A stretch of DNA of 64,000 nt from Ceratorhiza oryzae-sativae (Eukaryota; Basidiomycota; Agaricomycetes; Cantharellales; Ceratobasidiaceae), in the NCBI GenBank assembly GCA_030998015.1, contig JARWMV010000056.1, positions 35,333 to 99,332 of the forward strand, given 5' to 3'. The position numbers and the translations under genes were made by a program. Under the pieces are notes generated by a model. It had not been told where the DNA came from. It saw nothing but the letters and a program-made list of their open reading frames with translations, and made no database searches. Below, piece after piece: positions 21,627-33,906 of the stretch (positions are counted from its first letter, which is position 1; every line of letters begins with the position of its first letter).

Positions 21627-22936
21627 TGTTACAGGTCAGGGTACACTTGGATATCTAGAGCTTAAGCAAATGTAGATATGTTAGTATACACTAATTGTAC
21701 TCAATACTTCTTAGACTAGAGTAAGAAGGCTCAAAGTAGTTGCAATGCAATCAACTAACACTCAAGGTAGTCTTAATCTTTCACAGTGTAAACTGACTAA
21801 TTTATAGGTATAAAGAGCAAGACTACTATGGTCAGGTTCCCTTAGATATCTTAAATGTAGTTTGGCCCTAGTCGCTTGGACTAACTGGTACTAATCTTAA
21901 TACTAGACTTAAGCGATTGCTTATAGGATAGATGGTGGGCTGCCTAATGCATGTACTTCCTCAGCTACAGGTACTTAGATTTCCTCTAATAGCTGGTACT
22001 TAATGTCATGCTCAATCAGGCAATATTGTATCCTTATATATCTCTGTATATAAGATACAATGAATCAGACAGTATATAACTAATATGGTACTTTATTCCT
22101 CAGTACTAGTTATATAAGAAATCACACACAGACAAGAGAAATAGAAAGAGAAAAAGGAAACCAATAACCAGTCTGGGTTGAGTAGAGGAGGGAGGTGGTC
22201 TGGAAGGGCCTCAGAGGAGGTCCTTTTATACCCTGAGGAGGGCATTCCAGAGCCAAATAGATGCATGCATGCCAGTGCAATCATCAAAAGAGGGTACTGC
22301 TATACTTGGGGTACACCCTAGCCCAGTATAGGATAAAAGAGTAAAGACAGGGTGTGGATCAAAGGCATTGATGCATCTGAGACCTGCTATTGGCTTGTAG
22401 ATCATATTATCATAGTATATACATGTAATGAATGGAGGCTACATCTCAGTGAGTCATAAAGTGAGTCAGAGAAGCTTCTGGATCAATTTGGGAAGCTCTC
22501 CTGACTCACTGAAGTCATTAGATCTTGATTGATGGTCCAGTAAGATTCTAATGATCTTCGGGCCATTCCGGCGCAAGGATCCGATGGATCGCGACGATCT
22601 TCGGGCAGCAGATACCGCTGAAGATTAGCTATCGATAGAGCACAAGATCGCTTTGATAGCGTAAGCGGTTGCCGAGATATGAGCGATGCGATGTTGTAAT
22701 CAATATCTCCTGATAAGAGGAAATATTGCAACCTCTGTATCTCTCTGAGATCTTATTGTAAAAACTTAATAAAATATGCATTGGAGAGCGGGAAATTTGT
22801 ACTATTTAATGGAATGGAAAATAGTACAATTCAGAGCGCATACAAATTCAAGTATTTCACAAATTAATTACAGAGGCATTGCTTGAGGTTGGCAGAGCAG
22901 ACTAAAATAATAGAAAAATGTTAGTGATCCATAACA
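21627..22936 (+). repeat. Solo LTR, 1310 bp, GACCT target duplication
   Basis: Starts TGTTACAGG and ends CCATAACA (short inverted ends TGTTA/TAACA). It is flanked by GACCT at 21622-21626 and 22937-22941. It has no coding content. The insertion split the Tc1 inverted repeat at a matching position, so the boundaries are certain to the base. It could instead be a small non-autonomous LTR element, but no internal repeat is seen. Strand is arbitrary. Confidence 0.8.
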
Positions 22937-23210
22937 GACCTCAACTCCAATTTTTTGTAGCATTTGCTGTACAATGAACAAACACGGAGGTTTCAGCCTT
23001 CATTCAACTAATATATTATGTAGAGTACCATCTAAACTATCTATGTACGAAAAATGGTGCGCTTTTGACACGTGTGAGATGAGATATGGCCATCTTCACA
23101 CAGTGGGGGCTGCAAGACTTATGTAAGTGGCAAATAGCAACTGCATTTAAGCCTAGCAACTTTCAACAGGCAAGGTATTAACATCCAATTCTTTTCTAAG
23201 TTCATCTGTT

Positions 23211-24233
23211 ATGCCTGGCAAGTACTCTGATCCAGTGACTCAGGCCCTTGCTATGAGTATGCTTGCTCAGGGCATGTCAACTTACAAGATTGGTGCTGAG
23301 CTTCGTATCCACCCCACCACAGTCACTAGGATATGCAAGAGGGTCAAGAAACTTTGCAGCGTATACTCCACAAAGGCCAAGACCGGGCGCCCACACAAAC
23401 TTACCCCCTCCAACATTTGTTTCGCTGCACTTTCCATTGCCTGGACTTGGAACTACACAGCCACTGCGCTCCAGCGCAAGTTCTTTCCTGGTCTTCATCC
23501 CACCACGATCTGCCATGCTCTCTGTGGCATGGGCTTATGTGTGTATATATGACACAAGGTTCCCTTCGTCAACACTCAAAACAAGTGTATCTGTCTTGCC
23601 TGGGTCACAGAGCAGATCACTTGGTCAATGATGGTGTGGCGCCAGTTCACCTTTTCAGATGAGAGCAAGTTCATTATTTTTGGGTTGGACAGAAAGCAGT
23701 ATGTGTGGCGAAGACTGGGCAAAGCCTTAGACCCTCTCAATACCAAGAAACACATCAAGCATGGTGGGGGGAGTGTCATGGTGTGGGGTGTGATTACAGC
23801 TGCAGGTGTGGGGTGCCTCTACTGCATCAACGGAATGCTCACTGGTGTCAGGTACACCAAGATCCTTCAAGATGCATTTCTAGGGATGCTTAGGGATCAA
23901 AAGCTCAAACCATGCAAGATTATATTCCAGCAGGACAACAACCCAAAGCATACTTCACTTGTTGCTTGGGAATGGTTCCAGTCTTGTCATATTTCTGTCA
24001 CTCCTTGGCCTGCTTCTAGCCCTGATCTTAATATTATTGAGCATGTATGGGAGTTCTTGGATCGAAAGGTTTGCTCTTGTGCTGTTCTGCCTCAAAACCA
24101 AGATGAGTTGTGGAAGGCATTGGAGGAGGAGTGGCATTGCATCCCCCTTAGCTTTATTGAGAAGTTGTATGATTCTATTCCATCTAGACTACAGGCTGTG
24201 ATTGATGCGAAGGGTGGTAACACTCAGTACTAA
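23211..24233 (+). pseudogene. Tc1-like transposase with one in-frame TGA
   Basis: A 340-codon frame open except for a TGA at 23550-23552. The N-terminus is a helix-turn-helix pair (QALAMSMLAQGMSTYKIG..., HPTTVTRICKRVKK). The catalytic domain has DD34E-type motifs: FSDESKF, FQQDNNPKHTS and WPASSPDLNIIEHVWEFLD. Both halves are in the same phase, so this single nonsense codon is the only visible lesion. It could derive from CGA by CpG decay. Confidence 0.9.
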
Positions 24234-24531
24234 AGTTCTTTCATCATTAATACATGTGTTTGTGATTCTACTAGCCAAAAATTGTTCATCTGTTCAAGGA
24301 GTGCTTGCCACTTACATAAGTCTTGCAGCCCCACACCATGCGAAGATGGCCATATCTCATCTCACGCGTGTCAAAAGCACACCGTTTTTTGTACATAGAT
24401 AGTTTAGATGGTACTCTACATAATATATTAGTTGAATGAAGGCTGAAACCTCCGCATTCGTTCATTGTACGGCGAACACTACAAAAAATCGGAGTTGAGG
24501 TCACATGCTGCAAGACTTTTGTCAGCAAGTG

Positions 24532-25020
24532 TACATTCCAAGGACAATGTACAACTATGGGAGTGACATGGGGGCTGAATGTTCAACTAGTTCAACACAC
24601 CATCATACTGTGCGATGAAATGGATGTTGACCAACTACAGGTTTTGATAGCAAACATGGAAAAGAAACCATGGTAGCAAAAACAGATTAAATTAAAAATG
24701 AACCTTTTGTATACTGTAAACTTCATGGGGAGTGTGGAGCTGACTGTTCTGTGACAACCCCAAACCACGTTACGTGATCAAGAAGATGGAGTTCAGTTCG
24801 ATTCGTTTGCGGGACGAGACTTAGTCAAATGAAGAGAGGCTGACGTAGAATACAAATATATATATATATACATGATTACATATTGAATATGCCAGAATGA
24901 ACTAGCAATCACATGACTCGTGTAGTACGAATCTTGTACTTACTGTAATGTTCTACAATGTACTAGAATGCCTTCTTCCCATGTATATAAGGAGCACTGT
25001 TTTGCTCTGTAGGTAGCCAT
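24532..25020. other. Intergenic, no gene seen
   Basis: Contains an (TA)n tract near 24858-24872. Nothing else stands out. Confidence 0.5.
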
Positions 25021-25025
25021 CCGCA

Positions 25026-25314
25026 TGTTGAATTTACAATCATATCTGTTCATGTATGCAGTGTGTTTGTACCTGTTTGTCCATTTCTGATGTTATGCGC
25101 GCACCAGTGAAAATTTTCTTTCCTTAGTTCTCTACCTTCGTAGTTGAGCTAAGGTACAGTTTTTTTTCCCTCTTTCTTTTCTTCATTTATTTCTTGTTCT
25201 CACTGTCCCTTGTAGTACATTCGTATCTAGGTACAGTAAATACAAAGTTCTCTACCTTTGTAGTTGAGCTAAGTACATTTGTATCTAGCTTGTGTAAAAC
25301 CTCCCTGCATGAGA
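25026..25314 (+). repeat. 5' LTR of the complete copia element
   Basis: Begins TGTTGAATTTAC and ends TGAGA rather than the usual CA. It contains two copies of CTCTACCTTCGTAGTTGAGCT (one now with TTTG). All seven differences from the 3' LTR are CpG lost here to TpG or CpA. Confidence 0.95.
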
Positions 25315-25330
25315 GGTTATGAGCCCCGCT
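25315..25330 (+). promoter_or_regulatory. Primer-binding-site-like sequence
   Basis: GGTTATGAGCCCCG directly follows the 5' LTR, where a tRNA primer anneals. It resembles the copia GGTATCAGAGC type. The first in-frame ATG of gag (25319) lies within it, so the true start may be a later Met (25388). Confidence 0.6.
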
Positions 25331-26548
25331 GCCTCTACTAGTACGAAACCAGAGAGCCCCGTTGACCTGGTTAAAGTCCTGTTACCTCAGTCCACCATGC
25401 CTTCAAACAGTATGCCAAGTTATCCCAGCAAGAAGACCTTCAACATTCCTGTGCTGAAGAGCGACAGATCAAACTATACAGCATGGAAATTTCGTCATCA
25501 AATGGTCCTACACCTACAAGGCCTAGAGGACATCATTCTTGGAGTCGAGAAACCCCCAGCTGAGCTTACCGACACAGATGCTAAGGATAAAGCTAAGGCT
25601 GACGAATACACAGAGTCATTAGCCAATTGGCTGAGACAAGATCAAGAGGCATTCGCCCAGATCTCATTGGCGATGGAGGACGAAGTGCTAGCCAATGTCG
25701 TTGAAGCAATGTTGTCCCAGGATGCATGGACGCGAGTTGTCGAGTGGTGGGAAGGGAAAGGAGTGCAGTCTATATTGTTCCTGTACCACCAGCTTGTTAA
25801 TACTAAGATCGAGGAGGATCAGGATATTACCGCAGGCATTAACACCCTCCATACAATCTCATTGAAAATGAAGACGCTAGGTGAACCTGTTAGCGACTCT
25901 ATGCTCACTCAAATCTTAATGAACGCCCTACCTCCATCCTATGCTGTTGTCAGCACGGTTCTCCAGACGTCAAATCAGTCCAGCTCAATCACCTCTGATA
26001 TGGTCATAAAGGCTGTGTTAGCCAAGGAGGAACATCGCAAGAAAGGTCTCAGACTTACTGCAATGTTTACAAGCATTGCCAGGGGCAAAGGCATGGCATC
26101 GAAGGCAAAGGATCAGCCCACAAGGCAGAACCAAAAGCCGTGTTCGAACTGTGGCAGAACCAGTCATCAGAAGGCCAGATGTTGGGTGAAAGGAGGAGGT
26201 GCCAAGGGCCAGGGACCGTTCCAGAGGCGACAGCCGCCAAAGGACAAGGGGAAGGACAAGGACAAGGACAAGGAGAAGCCCAAGTCCAACAATTCGAAAC
26301 CAAAGGTTGAGTCAGCACAAATTGCAGCAACGTTTGTAGCAACGGAGGACATACCAGTCATGCCAACACTATATGCGCTACCTGTAGTCGACAAGGAGAC
26401 TGCAGTGCATTACTGGCTGCTCGATTCTGGTGCGTCTCACCATATGACGCCCCAGCGCGAATGGTTCTCAACTTACCGATCCCTTGTGCCACCAGTCCCA
26501 GTTCAAGTGGGCGATGGAACCAAAATCTACGCAATCAGCATTGGCTGA
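25319..26548 (+). pseudogene. Copia gag and protease
   Basis: 409 codons. Residues ~40-230 are copia-type gag (NYTAWKFRHQMVLHLQG..., LTQILMNALPPSY). A zinc knuckle CSNCGRTSHQKARC starts at residue 275, followed by a Lys/Asp repeat. The aspartic protease signature WLLDSGASHHMT has its Asp at residue 369. The TGA at 26546-26548 interrupts the protease-integrase link. Coding resumes in frame, then shifts by one base in a G run near 26690. Confidence 0.93.
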
Positions 26549-29500
26549 ATTCTTGTTATGCTGCAAAATTGCAAAGGCCGTGAGACAAATGCATGCATTG
26601 AAGCTGCGCTGCACGTACCCAATTTGAATGCAAGTCTGATGTCAGTGACTCAGCTCAACAAGAAAAAGGACAAATGTCCTGTTCCAGAGGGGTATTGGCG
26701 CAATCATGATTAGCCAGGATGGCTGAGGCAATGAAATCAGATGGGTGAAACAGTCAGGCCAACTATACAAGGTCCAAGCGAGAGTCACACATACCGATTC
26801 GACTGCGCATACAGCCGTTGTCGAGGCTGACAGCCAGAACGACAAGGGCAACCTTCAAGCCCAGGAATTCGTCACATATACTGCAACCACTGTCGTGCGA
26901 GTGGACCTGCCAACCTGGCATCACCGTTTTGGCCACCTGAACTACGAGTACGTTCTTGATATGGTCAGGAAGGGCACCGTTGAAGGGATGGATATTGTGG
27001 GGAGTCGCTCACCTCCCAAGTCGAAGTGCAGGCCATGCCTACAGGGCAAGCAGACTCACGCGCTGTTCCCGCTGTCCCAATCTCGTACCTCCAAGGTACT
27101 CAAGCTCATACACAGCGACTTGCACAGCCTGCTACCCGTCCAAGCTATCGGAGGATTCCGATATTTTGCCGTTACAATTGATGACAAATCCTGCAAAATT
27201 TTTGTTCATTTATTGCAGAACAAGAGTGATTATTTGGCTCAATTTAAGGAGCTGAAAGCGTCAGTCGAAAATCTTACCGGCAAGAAGATTAAACACTTAT
27301 GGACAGACGGTGGCAGCGAATATGGTTCCAATGCCTTCGAGGCATTCCTACGAGCGGAGGGTATCCAGCACCAGAAGACCAAGGCTGACTTGTCGGCAAG
27401 TAATGGTGTAGCTGAGCGAGCTATTTGAACCCTGAACGACTGTCAGCGTGCGATGTGATTCAATGCGCATTTACCTGAGAAATTTTGGGGTTACGCAATT
27501 CTGCATGCAGCTCACCTATGGAACGTCACGCCGAAGCAACGCCTAGATGGCCGAACGCTGAACGAAGCTTTCAGCAGAAAAATCCCGAATGTGTCAGGCT
27601 TACGTACCTTTGGGTGCAAGGCCTGGGCCCGAGTACCCGATAAGATGCGCACAAAGCTTCAAGTGCGATCTATCAAATGCAATTACCTCGGATTTGCCCC
27701 TAATCGAAAGGCGCATGTACTCGTTCAGCGCTCAACCGGCTGTATCCTCACATCACGTGACGTAGTCTTCGACGAAGGCACTGATAGTCGACAACGCGTA
27801 GTTATCGAGGACCATGACAAGGGTCCAAGTGATGACGAAGAAGGCAAATCAGGAGAAATAACACCAATCAAAATCAAAATCGAATCGTCCAAAGTACCTG
27901 ATAAACTGCCCGAACCATCAGAGTTGATGCATACACCTGAAGTGCCTCAAGACATACCTTCCAAAAGCTTGGACTCAGAACCCGAGATCCAAGAAGTTGT
28001 GGCGCTACAGCCCGATCCGCTGCCACTGCGTCGATCTACATGTGATTGCAGACCACCCGAGCGATACGGAGCGCAAGTGGGCGCTCTAGTGCAGTCAGAC
28101 AAATATCGGAGGGAGGAGGCACTTACCGCGATGATGGAATCGCCGCCTCAAATGTTCGAGGAAGCGATGAGCCACCCAGATGCTAATTTGTGGCTCGAAG
28201 CAATGACCAAGGAGCTCAAGTCGATCAAGCAGCATGAAGTGTGGACACTCGTGAACCGTCCGATCGATAAAAATATCGCTAAATGCCGATGGGTATTCGA
28301 CTATAAGCATGGCCCCAATGGCGAAATCGTTCGCTACAAGGCTAGGTTAGTCGCGAAGGGGTTTTCCCAATGCCCAGGAGTCGATTTTGTTGAAATATTG
28401 TCGCCTGTTGCAGCTGCTGATTCCTTACGGATGCTTTTAAGCATTGTCGCAGCCCTCGATCTCGAATTTCTCCAAATTGATGTTAAAACAGCATTTTTGC
28501 ACAGCAATCTTGATGAGGAGATCTATATGGAGCAGCCACCAGGCTTTGCCAAAGGTTCGCAATCAGTCTGGAAGCTCAACAAGGCCATATACGGGCTTAA
28601 ACAGGCAGCCCGAGCTTTCTATATGCGCCTCAAGAAGATCCTCGAAGATATCGGTTTCCATCGATGCAACACCGATCATTCGGTATTCTGGCTACGCGAA
28701 GGTGATGATTTAGTGATTATATTAAGCCATGTCGACGATATGCTTTTAGCAGGATTGTCTATTACTTTCCTCAATAAAATTAAGGCTAAAATCGCTCAAT
28801 CACTCAAGATCGTCGACCTAGGCGAAGTGAAGATGTTTGTAGGCATCGAAATCAATCGCGATCGGAGCGCCGGCACACTCAAAATCTCCCAACATCGTTA
28901 CATTAACAATATTCTTGCTCGATTCAATATGTCTGATTGCAAATCTTGCTATACACCGATGGCTGAATCCCCAAATCTTCCAAAACTCAAAGCGCTGTCG
29001 ATCGATTGTACTTGCTACCAGCAGCTTATCGGATCACTGATGTATGCTATGATCTGTATGCGACCCGACATTGCCTATGCTACTGGTATTCTTGCACAGC
29101 ACTCTGTAAACCCTGGCGAAGAGCACTGGAACTCTGGAAAACGAGTCCTGCATTATCTCAAAGGCTCAGCCAATCTGGGTATCGTTTACCGTCGATCTAG
29201 CAACTTACGGCTACTTGGTTATGTTGATGCTGACTACACTGGCGACAAGCATACAAGCCGCTCTACCACTGGCTGGGCGTTCCTACATGCTGGCGGAGTT
29301 ATCGCTTATTCGTCTAGGAAACAACCGACAATTTCTCTTTCGAGTACTGAAGCCGAATACGTTGCTGATGCTAGTGCTGGACGTGAACTTCTATGGATTC
29401 GACAATTTTTATCTGAACTTGGTTTTCTGCCCGAGGGCGCGACTCCTTTGCTCTTGGACAATCAATCTGCAATGGCACTCGCCAGGAATCCCATCAACCA

Positions 29501-29672
29501 CCAGACTACGAAACATATTCGCGTCAAATATCATTTTATTCGCAAGGTAATCGCTCTCAATGAACTCGACCTCCAGTACATCCCTACCGAAGAACAGGTT
29601 GCAGATGCGCTTACTAAGCCACTTGGACGCCTCAAGTTTACTCGTTTCGTGTCTGCAATGGGAATGTTTTGA
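26549..29672 (+). pseudogene. Copia integrase, reverse transcriptase and RNase H
   Basis: After the shift near 26690 the frame runs to 29672 with TGA at 26724, 27426 and 27456. Integrase: zinc domain WHHRFGHLNYEYVL...CRPCLQGKQ; core Asp in HSDLHS, Asp in LWTDGGSEY, Glu in SNGVAERAI. RT: IDVKTAFLHSNLDEEIYMEQPPGF split across ~28470-28550, YGLKQA, and catalytic HVDDMLLAG (YVDD type). RNase H: YVDADYTGD, SLSSTEAEYVA, LLDNQSAMALARNP, TKHIRVKYHFIR and VADALTKPLG. The 693-codon frame from 27591 is open and well preserved. Confidence 0.95.
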
Positions 29673-29717
29673 TATTTTCTTTTCACCTTCACATTCACGC
29701 ATAAGATTGAGTGGGCG

Positions 29718-30006
29718 TGTTGAATTTACAATCATATCCGTTCATGTATGCGGTGTGTTTGTACCTGTTTGTCCATTTCTGATGTTATGCGCGCACCAGT
29801 GAAAATTTTCTTTCCTTAGTTCTCTACCTTCGTAGTTGAGCTAAGGTACAGTTTTTTTTCCCTCTTTCTTTTCTTCATTTATTTCTCGTTCTCACTGTCC
29901 CTTGTAGTACATTCGTATCTAGGTACAGTAAATACAAAGTTCTCTACCTTCGTAGTTGAGCTAAGTACATTCGTATCTAGCTCGTGTAAAACCTCCCTGC
30001 GTGAGA
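29718..30006 (+). repeat. 3' LTR of the complete copia element
   Basis: Same length as the 5' LTR. It keeps CpG at all seven variable sites. It is followed by the CCGCA target duplication. A related, more diverged LTR lies on the minus strand at 48819-49080. Confidence 0.95.
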
Positions 30007-30145
30007 CCGCACACTTGAATATAATATACTTTTACTCGTCTTAAGCACACTGCGCTCCGCGCATATAGCGTGATATATATATACATACGTAGTATAGATA
30101 TCAGCAGCTAATTGATACAAATCTCGAAGGTTTTCTCATCACGGG

Positions 30146-32981
30146 TTATCCAAATAATATGGACAACTGAGAGAGTCTCATTTTTGCCTCTTGAAGTTTG
30201 CGTGCCTTGTTCTTCAATGTCGCCCGGTGCGTCTCGACATCTTCACTCTCACACGTGAGCCTCCCAAAGTGCTCATCCGAAATATCGGAATGATTGAGCT
30301 GAAGCCCTCGTCGAAGCGTGCTCTCCAACTTGCTTCCAAACTCATATATAAACGATTGGTTCACCGTATCTTTGACTTTGTCTGAGAAACGTTTAAAAGC
30401 GACTATCGTCGGGGGATCAACCACCATTTAAGCCCATCGAAGGGTAGTGGTGACTCACTCTGATAGTGTGCACGAACGCTCGACATGATCCTAAGGGCAT
30501 TTCTGTCTTTCGAGTCGGTTGGATGAAGAGTACGCCATTCCGAAGGTAGAATCCTTGGGAACCCGAATTTCTGGATGACAGAGATCGCTGCCGATAATTC
30601 TGGATTATCGCCCTTCTCAAGTGAGAGCGCTATGCGATCAAATCCGCTGCTAGAGTTGAAGAAGCTGCGATAATAATCCGCAAACTGGTATTCGTAGCTA
30701 AGGTAGAGTTCTTCGTGGGTTGCTTCCGGGTGGGCTTCTTGGTCTATGCAATCTGCTAACCGCTTTGCAGTGCCCGCAGAGCATTGTCCCATCAGCTCTG
30801 AGGTAATGCGTCTGAGCCAGCGTGAGTTATTATTCAAATTTCCGAAAACATTGACTAACTGAACTTCGTTAAGCAATCCGCCATGGCTATATGTCCCGAA
30901 ATGAAGGTTGACAAGCTCAACCAACTTGGTTTCGAAGCATAGAACAACCTGATCGAAGCACCGTTGGACAGGACTCTTCCATTTTTCGACGAACCTGTTC
31001 GTGTAATCGAGCATAACCTGGAATGGATAATGACCTGTGCTTAGGGTTCAGTTTAACCTTCATTATGTAAACTATTCGCTTACCTGGCCATTCCCGCGTT
31101 CGAGCACTGGTACGAGATATATCAATCGTCGTTCAAGTAATGGCAACCTTTCGCTCACCCTTCGGCGTATTGGAAAACCTGCTCTGTTGTGAATTGGTTG
31201 TTACAAGCCGATCTAATAAGCCATTTTTCGTCCACGGGCAGGAATTCCGGCCTTGGTAGCGGGTCAACTGTGGGACTGTTCGCGTTCGTAGGGGGCAAAA
31301 ACACAGGCTGTGCATCTTGAAGTTCCTCTCGCATCGCTTTCAAGAGCTCACGATGAGTTTGAACTACACCACGCATTCCAGCACTGGGGTCTCCTTTAAT
31401 GAGATGCTTTTCGACGTCCCTCACAAAACTAGAGACGAGATGCTGTATGAGATCACGTGGCCCTTCAGTGTGAGTCTCTGGGAGTTTGCGTAAATCGGCT
31501 TCGGTGAGTCCGATTAGCCTGTTGACCTCGTCGATGATTTGGGGTAGACTTTGAAACGAGAGGTTCAATCCACAAGTGAAATCACCCTGAGTGCCACTCA
31601 CCATTTCTTAACTGCATCAGATAGAGCTCTCCCCAGCTTAATCGCTAAGCGCCGAGATCCAAGTTGGGCTCTATGGCGGCCGGTAACTGCTGACCATCCG
31701 TTCGCAGTGTTGAGATAACGCTCCTCCTGGTCTCTTGCCTCTTGCCAGGTGCAACCCCGCTCGCGTTCGGTTGTTGACGGCTGCTTGGTGCAAAACCAGC
31801 CGTGTACGAGCGGGTGCTTTTGTCCGGTTATGAGAGGTATCCATTGCTGCTCCTGTTGAGCATCGATTCGATCGATCTTAGTAAGCACTCCTGGATTCGG
31901 CTAGATGAGAACCGCGTTTGGGCGATTGTTATAACCACTACTTGCCTATTGTTCGGTGGCCTTTGGGATCATAACTTTTTGCTAGCCTTGCCGCTACCTG
32001 GGTTTCAAAATCGGCTGTGAAACGTCATTAGGATGAAATGAAGCAGACCCGAACTCCATACTCACTTTCGCAAGTAGTGATGACCAAGATAATGGTGGAT
32101 GGTTTTCGTACGTATGAGGTGATGAGTCGCTGCACAAGTTCAATGTCCGCAGTGCGTTCCTCTGAAGTGTTTGCTATAATTCCTATCCAAGTGACAATAG
32201 TTAGCTACCTATATACGTAAATTCATATATATTTTAGATTATTTTACCGGGTAAATCGACAAAACTCAGATCAGCGAGCTGATCTCCAGAGACCTTAACC
32301 ACCACACGACTCTTGGTAAAGGATAGGCCACCGGAGGCGGGCTCAGCACCACCGCTCAAAAAATGCAATGCAGCTACTGTCGGATGGAGGACCGCGAGCT
32401 GAGCCTGCCTGATTCGCTCTTCGAGTAGATCCGGATCATTGATTTCATCTCCTAATGTTTTGGGATATTATTCAGATTCGTTGAGGTGCCGACGTGAACC
32501 ACCAACCAAAAGCGCTTTCCTGACTCCAACGGGATTTGCCCTGGTCACCTCCCTCTGATATCATCAGGAATACACGTGCCATCCATGGGTGCTCCGCGTA
32601 TGACGAACGACATTCAATAGGACATCTGGGATTCGGATGCGGATTACTAGTGCACAATTTCCTCATCGTCAACTACTTACCGGGTGCATGTGCCGGTCCC
32701 CCTTGGTAGTGTCACCTGTCCCATAATTAGCATATAAAGTTATAGCTCAAGTTTGTGAAACTCACCTGACACAGTGACTCTAATAATGATGATTTCCCAG
32801 AGCTTTGTCCGCCAATGACTACGATTTGCGGTAGCTCTAGTACCTGACTTAGCCTAGAAGAATGGATCCTCGCGTCATTCTTCACTTTTGCATATCATCG
32901 CCAAACGTACCCCAAATCACGTATGGAATTCAAGATCTCAAAGATCTCCCTTCGAAACCTTGCGCTCGCATCATTATTCAT
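30146..32981 (-). CDS. Dynamin-family large GTPase
   Basis: Twelve exons: 32981-32911, 32853-32766, 32715-32681, 32625-32507, 32451-32248, 32182-32066, 32014-31946, 31890-31602, 31548-31159, 31106-31084, 31034-30459, 30402-30146; 2238 nt, 745 aa. GTPase motifs: G1 GGQSSGKSS (residues 38-46), switch LPRGTGTCTRCP, G3 FVDLPG, G4 LTKID. The middle/stalk region and a C-terminal GED (LESTLRRGLQ...) follow. No PH or proline-rich domain, as in Vps1/Dnm1/Mx-type members that remodel membranes. One intron (31891-31945) uses GC-AG. Exon 10 is only 23 nt. Which dynamin subfamily it belongs to cannot be told by eye. Confidence 0.9.
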
Positions 32982-33906
32982 GCTCAAATTTGCTTCTTCA
33001 TTTGAACTGGGTGAGTTCGGGGGGGACGGTAGAGCTGACATGACGTGGGACGTGGAGGAGAGGAGAGCCTTGCAGGACTAATTTGAGTCAAACCTCGATT
33101 CTTCTACGGCGGTATAATCGATGTTAAAAGCCATAGCCATGAGGCAAAAGTATGGTGAATGATGGGTTGCCTTTTTGAGCTGGAAGCACGGGCCTTGTCG
33201 CCACGCAGCAGTGGTGAAAATGAGTAACGATCCGCTTTAGCCTATGATTTGGCGAGGTGGTAGACAAGCCCAGACCTGTAAACTCACTCAAACAGGCTGC
33301 CCCCCGCCAGGCATCAGCCAGGTAGAGAAAGTGTACTACATGCGATCAGCATGATAGCCACAAACTTTCACACCATTTCACCAGATTTACGGGCAGCTCG
33401 GTTCAATAGACGCGCGCCGCTCTCTTTCCATCATCACGTCCCCAAATGGTTCCACATCACATTGTCCCACCATGCTAACCCAACGAGGCATGCAAATCCA
33501 CGACCGCAGCACGGTAGCGAAAATTGGCCCATTCATATTGGCCAGTCATATGGCTGTATGCACTGCCCCCTTTCGCGAGCAGATGCTTGGATGCTTCGGC
33601 TGCGCTCTGGGTGGCAATCCCGCCTGGCCATCCTCTTCGAGCACGTAGCCTGGCATACAATAATTTGAATGGGGTTTCATAATATTACTAAATATACTCT
33701 AAGCGCATAAATTCACGATCGAGATCAACCACCCGTATCTCCATCGAAGCAATAATGAACGGAAGCGAAAGGGAGGGGCGGCACAAAGCGAAGTGACAGA
33801 TAAGCACACAAAACAAGTCTGGATGATGTAATGATTTCCATAATATAGAAGGGTGGCACATACGAGATGAATGAAGAAAAAAGGGATTGTACACTTCATG
33901 ACCAGC
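32982..33906. other. Intergenic, no gene seen
   Basis: Upstream of the dynamin gene and downstream of the zinc-finger gene. Short frames here have no motif or splice support. Confidence 0.5.

Larger units (their letters stand above)
21592..24531 (+). mobile_element. Tc1/mariner-type transposon with a solo LTR in its left TIR
   Basis: Long terminal inverted repeats of about 226 bp beginning ACACTTGCTGACAAAAG. The right copy is 24306-24531; the left copy is 21592-21626 plus 22942-23133, split by the solo LTR. Without that LTR the element is about 1.6 kb, typical for Tc1. The left flank is TA; the right flank is not a clean TA. The transposase frame carries one premature stop. Confidence 0.88.
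25026..30006 (+). mobile_element. Complete copia retrotransposon, 4981 bp
   Basis: Two 289 bp LTRs (25026-25314 and 29718-30006) differ at 7 positions. The target duplication CCGCA is at 25021-25025 and 30007-30011. Internal order gag, protease, integrase, RT, RNase H is copia type. It is disabled by one frameshift (near 26690) and four TGA codons at positions consistent with former CGA. It ends about 140 bp downstream of the dynamin stop codon, tail to tail with that gene. Confidence 0.95.
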
